This document shows positions 54,685 through 63,381 of a stretch of 64,000 bases of DNA, piece after piece. The stretch lies in assembly GCF_020193575.1 (NCBI RefSeq), contig NZ_JADYVD010000018.1:1-64000 (forward strand), read 5' to 3'. The notes beneath the pieces were generated by a model. That model was given only the letters and a program-made list of their open reading frames with translations, was not told the origin of the DNA and did no database searches. Position numbers and translations under genes: made by a program. The stretch's first letter is position 1, and the number at the start of each line of letters is the position of its first letter. Source of the stretch: Ensifer sp. IC4062. Lineage in GTDB: Bacteria; Pseudomonadota; Alphaproteobacteria; Rhizobiales; Rhizobiaceae.

Positions 54685-54696
54685 GTTAACGATTAC
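54685..54696. promoter_or_regulatory. Second LacI-type operator candidate
   Basis: GTTAACGATTAC lies 14-25 bases upstream of the LacI start codon and differs from the perfect palindrome GTAAACGTTTAC at 53612 in two of twelve positions. It sits where a repressor would autoregulate. Confidence 0.5.
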
Positions 54697-54759
54697 TCAC
54701 TGTTTACCACCGGCGCTCGGCCGGAGTCAATGAGAGACCTCGCTTCTGTGCGGGACCGT

Positions 54760-55704
54760 TCAGGTTTCGCTGGCAAGCTGCTCGATGCAGAAGCGCAGCG
54801 TCGTCGCGGAGGTGGCGACGGCCCTGTCGGCATCGAGGGCATAGTCCTCGTTCTCGATGCTGATCACATCGTCATAGCCAACCTCCCTGAGGGCCATGAG
54901 AATCTCCAGCCAACCCCGGACAGGCGTGCCGTGGCCGAGCGAGACGAAGTTCCACGATCGTCCGCGGACCGGCACCACGTGCTTCGGGTCGAGCAGACCG
55001 TCGATGCGGGCCTGTGGTTCGATTCGCGTATCCTTGCCGTGGACATGGTAGATGCAGTCGCCGAGCGCGCGGATCGCCGAAACCGGATCGCCGCCCATCC
55101 AGATCAGGTGGCTCGGATCGAAATTGGCGCCGACGGTCGGGCCGACTGCGTCGCGCAACCGAAGGAAGCTCTCGACATTGTAGACGGCCTGCCGGCCATG
55201 CTGCTCGACGCAGAGGCGAAGCCCCTTTTTCTCTGCTGCTGCCGCATAGTCCTTCCAGAAGGGGATGACGTGTTTGGACCATTGCCATTCGAGCGTCGCC
55301 ATCGCTTCCGGCGGCCAGGAAGAGGTAATCCAGTTAGGGCAGGCATCACCCGGGCCGCCGGCCGGCAGGCCGGACATCATGACGATGCGTTCGACGCCGA
55401 GCAGCGTTGCGAGTTCCAGCGCGTCACGGGCGAGCTTTGTGTCTTTCGCCCCGCTATCGCCCGGATGCAATTGGTTTCCGGAGCAGTTGAGCGCGGAAAT
55501 TTCGAGATTGCGGTCACGAAGCATGCCGAGAAGCCGGTCGCGGGCCGTGCCGCTCGCAAGCAATTCGGCAACGTCGACATGCGGGGCGCTCGACCAGCCG
55601 CCGAGGCCGAATTCGACGCAGGCGAACCCGAGGTCGGCGGCGCGGTCCAGGCACGCTTCCAGCGAGAGCGCCGCGAAACTGTCAGTGTTCAGGCCGATTT
55701 TCAT
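54760..55704 (-). CDS. Sugar phosphate isomerase/epimerase family TIM-barrel protein
   Basis: The 314-residue protein (ATG at 55704 with GGGAGGAA upstream) shows the AP-endonuclease-2-like TIM barrel: MKIGLNTDSFAALSLEACLD, ISALNCSGNQLHPG and, at the metal-binding end, HVHGKDTRIEPQARI. It lies 29 bases downstream of a Gfo/Idh/MocA dehydrogenase gene, a pairing common in inositol and unusual-sugar catabolism. The frame is open much further upstream across the neighbouring gene, but that part is a shadow. Confidence 0.88.
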   Translation of the reverse strand: MKIGLNTDSFAALSLEACLDRAADLGFACVEFGLGGWSSAPHVDVAELLASGTARDRLLGMLRDRNLEISALNCSGNQLHPGDSGAKDTKLARDALELATLLGVERIVMMSGLPAGGPGDACPNWITSSWPPEAMATLEWQWSKHVIPFWKDYAAAAEKKGLRLCVEQHGRQAVYNVESFLRLRDAVGPTVGANFDPSHLIWMGGDPVSAIRALGDCIYHVHGKDTRIEPQARIDGLLDPKHVVPVRGRSWNFVSLGHGTPVRGWLEILMALREVGYDDVISIENEDYALDADRAVATSATTLRFCIEQLASET

Positions 55705-55733
55705 CTGTTCCTCCCGATCGACGCGACGTCTGT

Positions 55734-56906
55734 TCAATCGGCGTGCGAAACCTTCACCGGCGCACCGGTATCCGTAGCCAACTGGATCCCATCGAGGATC
55801 TGCGCGGCGCGCAGGCCGTCGAGCATCGATCCGTTCCGCATGGGACGGTTTCCGGCGATCGCGTCGAGAAACTCGTGGATCATGAATCCGAATACTTCCG
55901 CGTAGCCGATCGCCACACCGTCGTGCGGAACGGGGAGTAACTCGGCATAAGGAAGGGCCGGGTTGTTTGCGACCAGCGCAAAGGGCGATTGTCCGCTGCC
56001 GTCGAAACGCGCGATTTCGTAATGGGCCGGCAGGCGGGAATTGTAGCGCAGCGCACCTTTCGTCCCGGTGATCGAGAAGGAAAGCGTATTGCCCATGCCA
56101 ACCGCCACCCGGCTCGCCAAGAACATGCCCTGGCAGCCGTTTTCGAAGCGAAGCAGGGCGGAGATGACGTCGTCGTTGTCGACGGGCCTCTTTTCTGGGC
56201 TGAGCGCAACCTTGTCGTGACCGATGCCGGCGGCGGCCGGCAGAAAGCGCTCCTTGACGGAAATCGTGGCGATGGCGCCGGTGACCTCGGAGACTTCCCC
56301 GCAAAGAAAGCGCGCCATGTCGATTGCATGGGTGCCGAGATCGAGCAACGCACCCGCGCCGGCGCGGCTGCGCTCGTATCGCCAACTGTGCGGCAGGTTG
56401 GGATCGGCGGCATATTCGCTTTCGTACTGGACCAGAAGGTTGACGAGATCGCCGATGTCTCCCGCGGCGATGATGTCGCGTATCGCCGCGACGGCCGGAA
56501 TGCGCCGGTAGTTGAACACCGTTGCGGAGACGACCGGCGATGCTTTCGCGGCGCGATGGATGCGCAGCGCCTCCTCGGCATTGAGGGCAAGCGGCTTCTC
56601 GCAGAGAACGTGCTTTCCGGCGGCAATCGCCGCCAGCGTCACCTCCGCATGGAGCGCGTTCGGCAAGCAGACACTGACGATGCCGATCTCAGGATCGGCG
56701 AGAACCGCTTTAAGGTCGGTCTCCGTCTTTTCGAAGCCCCAGGTCGCGGCGAGGCGGCCGGCGAGCGCCTCGTTGCCGTCGCAGGCCGTGGCCAGGCGAA
56801 GACCGGCGATGCGGCTCTCGAAACGCGGCAGATTTGTCCGGTAGCCGAAAGCGTGCGCGGCACCGATCATGCCGGCACCAATGACGGCGATAGCGTTCCC
56901 CTTCAT
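55734..56906 (-). CDS. Gfo/Idh/MocA family oxidoreductase
   Basis: From the ATG at 56906 (GGGAGGAG upstream) this 390-residue protein has the Rossmann motif IAVIGAGMIGAAHAFGYR, the family signature HVLCEKPLALNAEEALRI (EKP) and a C-terminal alpha/beta domain with LDLGTHAIDMARFLCGEV, which includes the catalytic-region histidine. It oxidises a sugar or cyclitol derivative with NAD(P). It starts the minus-strand unit leading to the isomerase, LacI and importer genes. Confidence 0.92.
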   Translation of the reverse strand: MKGNAIAVIGAGMIGAAHAFGYRTNLPRFESRIAGLRLATACDGNEALAGRLAATWGFEKTETDLKAVLADPEIGIVSVCLPNALHAEVTLAAIAAGKHVLCEKPLALNAEEALRIHRAAKASPVVSATVFNYRRIPAVAAIRDIIAAGDIGDLVNLLVQYESEYAADPNLPHSWRYERSRAGAGALLDLGTHAIDMARFLCGEVSEVTGAIATISVKERFLPAAAGIGHDKVALSPEKRPVDNDDVISALLRFENGCQGMFLASRVAVGMGNTLSFSITGTKGALRYNSRLPAHYEIARFDGSGQSPFALVANNPALPYAELLPVPHDGVAIGYAEVFGFMIHEFLDAIAGNRPMRNGSMLDGLRAAQILDGIQLATDTGAPVKVSHAD

Positions 56907-57032
56907 GCTCTCCTCCCGGGAAGAGGTGCAACAGAACCGCGCGTTCAGCGTAGGGAAGCACCCCGGGAACGTCAATCAAAGCCGCTTCGACACGATCCGC
57001 CGCACGCGCCGATTGGGCCGCGCACCACATGG

Positions 57033-57484
57033 TTATGACGTGGGCTCGAGTCGAGAGAAATCCGGATTGAGCGGGGGCAGCCCCGCGGGTCTCGCGGTCG
57101 CGCTCGGACGGGAGCGCAGCCAGTTCCGGCGGGCGGTCCTAAGCCCGCCTCGCAGCGCCCCGAAATTGGTCCTCGTTCGTTCCTCGGGCGGATTGCCGTA
57201 GAGTGCCCGTTGGTGTTCGGCGAAGAGACGCTGTGTCGCCGCATCCGCGAAGCGGTCGAGCCAGGGCGAAAGCGGCACGTTGCCCGTCCTTCGCGACCAG
57301 GCGTCGAGGGCTCGGCTGAGGCGTGTCAGGTCGTGATCCCGGCACGCCTGTTCGATGCGCCGGAAATATTCCCGTTCCGAGTTGAGCCGGCGGTGATGCA
57401 AGGCCTCGCCCCAGGACTCCGCGTGGCTCAAGAGGCGGGCTGCCAGCCAGATGAGTGCGGTGGCAACAACCGTCGCGGCGCGTC
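57033..57484 (-). pseudogene. batD-type C-terminal fragment (truncated)
   Basis: The minus-strand frame carries a membrane segment (AATVVATALIWLAARLLSHA) followed by a helical region and the ending GLPPLNPDF, which is typical of the C-terminus of BatD-type proteins. These belong to MoxR-BatABD stress/chaperone operons. The N-terminal beta-sandwich domains of BatD are missing. The sequence joins the truncated moxR fragment at about 57485 with no gene between, indicating a deletion. Confidence 0.55.
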
Positions 57485-57663
57485 GAGATTCTTGGTCATG
57501 CTCTTGATGGCGCGTGTCTCTTGGCGAGGCGGGGCAATCCTTCAACGAGCAGATGGCCATTGCTGATGAGACCGAGCAGCAGGCGCTCGATCATGCCTTT
57601 CTGGCCGACGATTGCCGAACCGATCCGCTTGCCGAGTTGCTCGATGTCGTCGCGCGCACCCAT
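57482..57663 (-). pseudogene. moxR N-terminal fragment (truncated and frameshifted)
   Basis: From the ATG at 57663 the frame reads MGARDDIEQLGKRIGSAIVG, then QKGMIERLLLGLISNGHLLV and EGLPRLAK, which matches the start of MoxR AAA ATPases up to the Walker A lysine (normally GLPGLAKT). Two extra bases after AAG shift the frame; in the next frame TRAIKSMTKNLD continues the family sequence, then homology stops at about 57482. Gly of the P-loop is also replaced by Arg. The gene is non-functional. Confidence 0.65.
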
Positions 57664-58258
57664 CAGACTATGCCCCTTCGTCCAATTGCGACCGGTTTTG
57701 CTTTCATTATTATAGAACTTAGCGAGCCGAGAATGGATCGGAAGAACGTAACAGTAACGAAGGCCGAGGGAACGTTCAATTTTGGGCGTTCGGTCAGTCA
57801 CTCCTGACCTTCGTAATCGTAACGTACTTGGAGGGCAGGCGATCGCGTCCAGAGTATGGTGGCGAGGTCGGATATATATACTGCAAGGTCGATAAGGGCG
57901 AACTGGCGCCGGCCACACGGAGGCCTGAGCAATCAGCGTGGAAAGCTCGACCATCTCCGGCGCCGACAGACGTGGGCGCGGCATTTGACTCCCAAATTGG
58001 CAGCCTGATCGAGGCCGGCCTTGCGCAAGACCAGCGCTCGCTTCTCCAGCGGCTGCTAAGACCCGGGCGTTAGCGATGCGCCGACGGGCATTGAGACTCC
58101 TGCACTGCCGCGATTGCCCGGACTGAACTCTCCGGCACAGCTGCCACGACAGGTTGCGGTACGCCTTACCCTTTTCGGCAGGTTTGACCTATATTAGACT
58201 GGATCGATTGGGCGCAAAATCATCGCGATCCAAAGAAACTCTGAGGTTGTGGCGGCGA
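57664..58258 (+). other. Long intergenic stretch before nfeD
   Basis: About 595 bases without a supportable gene. Short open frames on both strands show no family features. GCATGCCCGTC-like and CCGGCGCCGAC patches are GC-rich but without clear symmetry. A TTGACC at 58184 could be a -35 element for nfeD, but no good -10 is at the right distance. Confidence 0.35.
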
Positions 58259-59626
58259 ATGTCCCGAATCCTCATCCTGCTCTTGGCATTGGTATCGGCT
58301 TTCGCGTTTCCTGCCCCGTCCGTATCCGGAGCCGAGCGCCGGGCGATGGTCTTGCACGTGAATGGTGCAATCAGTCCGGCAACCGCCGAATATGTGATAC
58401 GCGGCCTTGAACGGGCCAAGACGCGTGGCGTCTCGCTCGTCATACTGCAGATGGACACGCCCGGCGGCCTCGACACGTCGATGCGTGACATTATCCGCGC
58501 CATCTTCGACTCCTCCGTGCCCGTCGCAAGTTTCGTGGCGCCGAGCGGGGCGAGGGCGGCGAGCGCCGGAACCTATATCCTCTATGCGAGCCATATCGCG
58601 GCGATGGCCCCGGGCACGAATCTCGGTGCGGCGACACCGATCGCCATCGGCGGTGGTCTGTTCGGCGGCGATGAAGAGGGCGACAAGGAAGGTTCCGGTG
58701 AGGCTGACAAGCCAAGTGGCGCGAAGCAGCCGGCCAATGCCGGCGAAGCAAAGATGATCAACGACGCGGTCGCCTATATCCGCGGGCTCGCCGAGCTGCG
58801 CGGCCGCAACGCCGACTGGGCGGAGCGCGCCGTGCGCGAGGCAGCGAGCCTTTCGTCGACGGCGGCCGTGCGCGAAAAGGTCATCGATTTCACGGCCGTC
58901 AGCATCGAGGACCTGTTGAAGAAGGCGCATGGCCGCACGGTCCGGGTCGGGCAGGCCGATCTCCCACTCGACACAGCGGGGCTCGCCGTCGAGGACGTTC
59001 TGCCCGACTGGCGAACCCGCCTCCTGTCTGTGATCACCGATCCGAATGTCGCTCTGCTTTTGATGATCGTCGGCATCTATGGGTTGATCTTCGAGTTTCT
59101 GACGCCGGGAACTGTCCTGCCCGGCACGATCGGCGGCATAAGCCTCCTGCTCGGCCTCTACGCACTCGCCGTGCTGCCGGTCAGCTACGCCGGCATTGGA
59201 TTGATCATCCTCGGCGTGGGGCTGCTGGTGGCCGAGGCGCATGCGCCGTCGTTCGGGGCGCTCGGCCTCGGCGGCGGGGTCGCGCTCGTCCTCGGCGCAG
59301 CAATCCTGTTCGACACGGATGTCCCGGGCCTCCAGGTCTCCTGGCCAGTGCTCGGCGGCGTCGCCATCGCAAGCCTTGCCTTCAGCGCTCTCGTTGCCCG
59401 GCTTGCCTTCATCTCGCGCCGACACAAGGTCGTCACCGGTGCGGAGGAGATGATCGGCATCTCCGGCACTGTCGATAGCTGGACGGGCGCCACGGGCTAC
59501 GTCATCGCGCATGGCGAACGCTGGAGAGCGGTCAGCGGCGAGCCGCTCGCCGCGGGCCAAGACGTGACGGTCATAGGCCGCAACGGATTGACGCTGAAAG
59601 TTGCGCCCAGTGAATCTCAAAGCTAA
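58259..59626 (+). CDS. nfeD: NfeD family membrane serine protease
   Basis: The 455-residue protein (ATG at 58259; the frame opens 35 codons earlier without a signal-like start) has a signal peptide/first helix (ILILLLALVSAFAFPAPSVS), a ClpP-class protease domain with the nucleophile region PSGARAASAGTYILYASHI and the Lys region in SSTAAVREKVIDF, then four or so membrane helices and a C-terminal OB-fold (GTVDSWTGATGYVIAHGERW). NfeD proteins work with slipins in membrane quality control. The slipin gene follows after 21 bases. Confidence 0.9.
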   Translation: MSRILILLLALVSAFAFPAPSVSGAERRAMVLHVNGAISPATAEYVIRGLERAKTRGVSLVILQMDTPGGLDTSMRDIIRAIFDSSVPVASFVAPSGARAASAGTYILYASHIAAMAPGTNLGAATPIAIGGGLFGGDEEGDKEGSGEADKPSGAKQPANAGEAKMINDAVAYIRGLAELRGRNADWAERAVREAASLSSTAAVREKVIDFTAVSIEDLLKKAHGRTVRVGQADLPLDTAGLAVEDVLPDWRTRLLSVITDPNVALLLMIVGIYGLIFEFLTPGTVLPGTIGGISLLLGLYALAVLPVSYAGIGLIILGVGLLVAEAHAPSFGALGLGGGVALVLGAAILFDTDVPGLQVSWPVLGGVAIASLAFSALVARLAFISRRHKVVTGAEEMIGISGTVDSWTGATGYVIAHGERWRAVSGEPLAAGQDVTVIGRNGLTLKVAPSESQS

Positions 59627-59647
59627 GGGCCTCGGCAGGAGAAGGTC

Positions 59648-60412
59648 ATGGACATAGTCGGAAGTCTCGCCCCCTTCATCGCGGCGCTGGTGGTGCTGCT
59701 CATCGTCATCGCCTATGCGATCAGGATCCTGCGCGAATATGAACGCGGCGTCGTCTTCACACTGGGCCGGTTCACCGGCGTCAAGGGACCGGGGCTGATC
59801 CTGCTCGTACCCTATGTCCAGCAGATGGTGCGGGTCGATCTCAGGACGCGGGTGCTCGATGTGCCGAGCCAGGACGTCATTTCCCACGACAACGTTTCGG
59901 TCCGCGTCAGCGCGGTCATCTACTTCCGGGTGATTGACGCGGAGAAATCGACGATCCAGGTCGAGGACTTCATGGCGGCGACGAGCCAGCTCGCCCAGAC
60001 GACCCTGCGCTCGGTGCTCGGCAAGCACGACCTCGACGAGATGCTCGCCGAGCGCGACAGGCTCAATGAAGATATCCAGAAGATACTGGATGTCCAGACG
60101 GATGCCTGGGGCATCAAGGTCGCGACCGTCGAGATCAAGCATGTCGACATTAATGAGTCGATGATCCGGGCAATCGCGCGCCAGGCGGAAGCAGAACGCG
60201 AACGGCGGGCTAAGGTCATCAACGCCGAGGGCGAACAGCAGGCGGCGGCGAAATTGCTCGAAGCGGCCGAAATTCTCGCTCGGCAGCCCCAGGCCATGCA
60301 ATTGCGCTATCTCAGCACGTTGAACGTGATCGCCGCCGAAAAGAGCTCGACGATCATCTTTCCGTTCCCGATGGATCTGGCGAATATCCTCGCGACCAAG
60401 ATGGGCGGCTAA
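59648..60412 (+). CDS. Slipin/stomatin family SPFH protein
   Basis: This 254-residue protein has one N-terminal membrane helix ([18 protein letters not shown]), then the SPFH/band 7 domain: [40 protein letters not shown] and the C-terminal coiled helix [20 protein letters not shown]. It forms oligomeric membrane scaffolds and is the usual partner and substrate of NfeD proteases. The pair is probably one operon. Confidence 0.94.
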   Translation: MDIVGSLAPFIAALVVLLIVIAYAIRILREYERGVVFTLGRFTGVKGPGLILLVPYVQQMVRVDLRTRVLDVPSQDVISHDNVSVRVSAVIYFRVIDAEKSTIQVEDFMAATSQLAQTTLRSVLGKHDLDEMLAERDRLNEDIQKILDVQTDAWGIKVATVEIKHVDINESMIRAIARQAEAERERRAKVINAEGEQQAAAKLLEAAEILARQPQAMQLRYLSTLNVIAAEKSSTIIFPFPMDLANILATKMGG

Positions 60413-60440
60413 GGCGCGTCGCATTCAATTGGACTCAGGC

Positions 60441-60515
60441 GACGCGCTTTAGGTCATTGCTTTTATGCATGTCGTTGTCCCAAAAACCGCTGCACACTTT
60501 TGGGCGACATGCATT
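60441..60515. repeat. Dispersed hairpin repeat (copy 2)
   Basis: Nearly identical to 22962-23035: GACGCGCTTTAGGTCATTGC, then TATGCATGTCGTTGTCCC and CCGCTGCACACTTTTGGGCG. The TGCATGTCG/CGACATGCA hairpin lies between the slipin gene and the end of the convergent QuiC-type gene, and touches its stop codon, so it may serve as a bidirectional terminator. Confidence 0.75.
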
Positions 60516-62403
60516 AGTCTCTCGGCAGACCCGCTGGCCGTAGGTGTTTCTTCAAAGCGGCGATGCGGAAGATGGCATTGGCGGCGCCGTAGCCGCGATA
60601 GCCGCGTCGCTCCACGATCTCGAAGAAAAATCCCTCGCCATAGGTCGGACTGTAGAGCTGGAAGTATTCCCCGTGCTCATCGCGATCGTAGAGAATATTT
60701 GCCTCTTTCAAGCGCTCGATGAGATCCGGCTCAAGCGCGAAGCGCGCCTCGATGTCGTCATAGTAGTTCGGCGAGATCGGCAGCGCGCGAAAGCCGTTTG
60801 CCTTCAATGCCTCGGCCGCTGCGAAGATATCGTTCGTGGCAAAGGCGAGATGCTGGACACCGGAGCCGAAGGTCTCGGCGATGAAATGCCCTGCAAGCGT
60901 GTTGCGGTTTTCGGCGCCGTTCAACGTGATGCGCAGCGAGCCTGCGTCATTCTCCACCACCTGACTGCGCACCAGCCCGGCCGGGTCGATGATGTCGACC
61001 ATCGGCGTCTTATGTACGTCGAGCAGCGAGTTGTAGAAGAGGAGCCAGGTCAGCATTTCCTCGTATTTGACCGTCTGGGCGACGTGATCGACCGAGACGA
61101 GGCCGGCCGGCATCGTCGATAGATCGTCGTCCACCGGCTCGAATTCGATCTCCCAGATGCGCGCCAGCTCGGACTTTTCGTCGAGAAAATAGACGACCCC
61201 GCCCCCAACGCCGCGGATCGCCGGTACCGAAAGCTCGCCGGGGCCGACCGCCTGTGCGAAGGGTTCGGCGCCGAGCACCTTGGCGCGCTCGACCGTCGCC
61301 GCGGCGTCGTCGACCATCAGCCCGAAGGCATAGGCCGACGTGCCGTGCACGAGGTAGGAGGCGTTGGCGAAACCTTCGCGCTCCGTATTGATGACGAGAT
61401 TGATCGCGCCCTGGCGGTAAAGCCCGACGCGTTTGCTCTTGTGTGTCGCGGTCTTCCGAAAGCCGAGCGTTCTGACCAGCGCCTCCAGTTCGGCCGCCTG
61501 CTCCTCGTCGGCGGCGAATTCGATGAAAGCGACGCCCTTCACCTCCGCGCGTGCCGGCATCGCCGGCACCGACAAGGGTGTGTCCGGTTCGGCGCGCTTG
61601 ACCTGGTCGCCGAGATAGATCAGCGAGCGGCGCCCGTCGACCGCGATGGCCGCGGCATTGCCGCCGCGGAACTGGTCGTTGAAGATTTCCAGCGACAGAT
61701 AGCCGTCGTACCCGGTGGCGGCGATGGCCCGCATAAAATCGGTGACCGGAAGATCGCCTTCGCCGGGCATGTTGCGGAAATGCCGGCTCCAGTAGAGCAG
61801 ATCCATGTCGATCAGCGGCGCATCGGCGAGTTGGATGATGAAGATTTTTTCTTTCGGGATCGAGCGGATCGAATTGACTTCAATCTTGCGGGAAAGCGTG
61901 TGGAAACTGTCGAGGATGAGGCCGACGTTGGGGTGATCGGCACGCCGGACGATCTCCCAGGCGTCGCGATGATCGTTGATGTGCCGGCCCCAGGCGAGCG
62001 CCTCGTAGCCGACTCTGAGGTTTCGCTTCGCCGCCCGCTCGCCGAGTTCGCGGAAATCGGCGGCCGCACGATCGATGCCGCCCTGGGCCGCAGGCGATAC
62101 ATTGGAGCAGACGAGCACGAGATCCGTGCCAAGCTCCTGCATCACGTCGAACTTGCGTTCGGCGCGGTCGAATGTTCGCGTGCGAAGCGGTTCCGGCATC
62201 CCCTCGAAATCCCGGAACGGCTGGAACAATGTGATCTCGAGGCCGAAGTCGCGTGCCATGCGGCCGACCTCCCGCGGACCTTCATCGAATGCGAGGAAAT
62301 CGTTCTCGAAGATCTCCACGCCCTCGAATCCGGCCTTGGCGATTGCCTGCAGCTTGTCCTTGAGGTCGCCGCTCAGCGAAACGGTGGCTATCGAGGTTTT
62401 CAT
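60514..62403 (-). CDS. quiC: Bifunctional 3-dehydroshikimate dehydratase with HPPD-like domain (QuiC-type)
   Basis: The 629-residue protein joins an N-terminal sugar-isomerase-like TIM barrel (MKTSIATVSLSGDLKDKLQA, GFEGVEIFENDF, about residues 1-270) to a C-terminal double vicinal-oxygen-chelate domain resembling 4-hydroxyphenylpyruvate dioxygenase (VDHVAQTVKYEEMLTWLLFY, GVQHLAFATNDI). This is the layout of QuiC-type dehydratases, which convert 3-dehydroshikimate to protocatechuate. It follows the shikimate dehydrogenase gene by 21 bases, giving a quinate/shikimate degradation pathway with the TRAP importer upstream. Confidence 0.9.
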   Translation of the reverse strand: MKTSIATVSLSGDLKDKLQAIAKAGFEGVEIFENDFLAFDEGPREVGRMARDFGLEITLFQPFRDFEGMPEPLRTRTFDRAERKFDVMQELGTDLVLVCSNVSPAAQGGIDRAAADFRELGERAAKRNLRVGYEALAWGRHINDHRDAWEIVRRADHPNVGLILDSFHTLSRKIEVNSIRSIPKEKIFIIQLADAPLIDMDLLYWSRHFRNMPGEGDLPVTDFMRAIAATGYDGYLSLEIFNDQFRGGNAAAIAVDGRRSLIYLGDQVKRAEPDTPLSVPAMPARAEVKGVAFIEFAADEEQAAELEALVRTLGFRKTATHKSKRVGLYRQGAINLVINTEREGFANASYLVHGTSAYAFGLMVDDAAATVERAKVLGAEPFAQAVGPGELSVPAIRGVGGGVVYFLDEKSELARIWEIEFEPVDDDLSTMPAGLVSVDHVAQTVKYEEMLTWLLFYNSLLDVHKTPMVDIIDPAGLVRSQVVENDAGSLRITLNGAENRNTLAGHFIAETFGSGVQHLAFATNDIFAAAEALKANGFRALPISPNYYDDIEARFALEPDLIERLKEANILYDRDEHGEYFQLYSPTYGEGFFFEIVERRGYRGYGAANAIFRIAALKKHLRPAGLPRD

Positions 62404-62424
62404 GGTCCTGTCCTCGTTTGTGCG

Positions 62425-63285
62425 TCAGCCGGTCAGGGCCCGGAAATGGCCGAGCATCCGCGCTGCGTCCGGTTCAAGTCCGGTGAACAGGCGAAAGGCG
62501 CCGACCGCCTGGAATACGGCCATGCCGCCGCCGTCGAGTGTGCGGCAGCCGCGCCTTCGCGCTTCCCGGAGCAGTGCCGTTTCCAGTGGGAAATAGACGA
62601 TCTCGGCGACCCAATGGCGCTCATTGAGGAGCTCGGCGTCGAGCGGCAGCCCGGGATATTTCGCCATTCCGGTCGGGGTGGCGTGGATGAGACCCGATGC
62701 GTCCGGCATCGTGGCGGCGAGATCCGTGCCGGCCATTATCTCGGCTCCGGGAAAAATGGGGGAAAGCATCTCGGTGAGCGAGTGGGCGCGCTCCGGCTCG
62801 CGATCGAAGACCGTAAGCCGCCGCAAACCGAGCGAGAGGGCAGCGTAGGCCGTTGCCACGCCTGCGCCGCCGGCGCCGAGCTGCACGGCCGAGCCGAAGT
62901 CCGCGTCAGGCAGGCCGCGCCGGAAGCTTTCGGCAAAACCCCACCAGTCCGTGTTGTGGCCGTAGCGCCGCCCGCCCTTGAGCACGACGGTATTGACGGC
63001 GCCGAGCCGCCGGGCGTCGGGGGCGAGCTCATCGAGAAAGGAAATGATCGCCTGCTTGCAGGGATGGGTGATGTTGAGCCCGGCAAGGCCGCGCCGCTCG
63101 GAATCGGCGATGAGATGCGGCAGGTCATTCTCCGTCGCACCGAGGGCATTGAGATCGATCAGCTCGTATTCATAACGGAGCCCTTGTGCTGCGCCCTCCG
63201 CCATATGCATCGCTGGTGTCAGCGAAGCCTGGATGCCGGAGCCAATCAAGCCGGCCTTCAAAGATCTTACGAGCGTATCGGTCAT
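62425..63285 (-). CDS. Shikimate/quinate dehydrogenase (AroE family)
   Basis: The 286-residue protein has AroE motifs: GLIGSGIQASLTPAMHMAEG (substrate loop), GLNITHPCKQAIISFLDELA with the catalytic Lys, the NTDWWGF Asp region and the NADP motif QLGAGGAGVATAYAALSLGL. It sits between a TRAP binding-protein gene and the dehydratase gene, so a catabolic role converting shikimate to 3-dehydroshikimate is more likely than aromatic biosynthesis. Start at 63285 or five codons upstream. Confidence 0.9.
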   Translation of the reverse strand: MTDTLVRSLKAGLIGSGIQASLTPAMHMAEGAAQGLRYEYELIDLNALGATENDLPHLIADSERRGLAGLNITHPCKQAIISFLDELAPDARRLGAVNTVVLKGGRRYGHNTDWWGFAESFRRGLPDADFGSAVQLGAGGAGVATAYAALSLGLRRLTVFDREPERAHSLTEMLSPIFPGAEIMAGTDLAATMPDASGLIHATPTGMAKYPGLPLDAELLNERHWVAEIVYFPLETALLREARRRGCRTLDGGGMAVFQAVGAFRLFTGLEPDAARMLGHFRALTG

Positions 63286-63381
63286 GGTTTCCCGTTCCAT
63301 GTGTTTTCCGTACCGACGGCATTCGCGGCGCCGGCGAAGCCGGCCCGCCTTTCGCAGCGGGCGGCCCGGCGGCTTCCTTCT

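Noticed and set aside
54556..55905. A 449-codon plus-strand frame
   Set aside because: Antisense to the isomerase and LacI start region; no supported domain.
57828..58073. A plus-strand ORF of 81 codons upstream of nfeD
   Set aside because: No ribosome-binding site, low-complexity composition and no family similarity.
58220..60424. A 734-codon minus-strand frame
   Set aside because: Antisense to the nfeD-slipin pair; Asp/Arg-rich shadow sequence without domain features.
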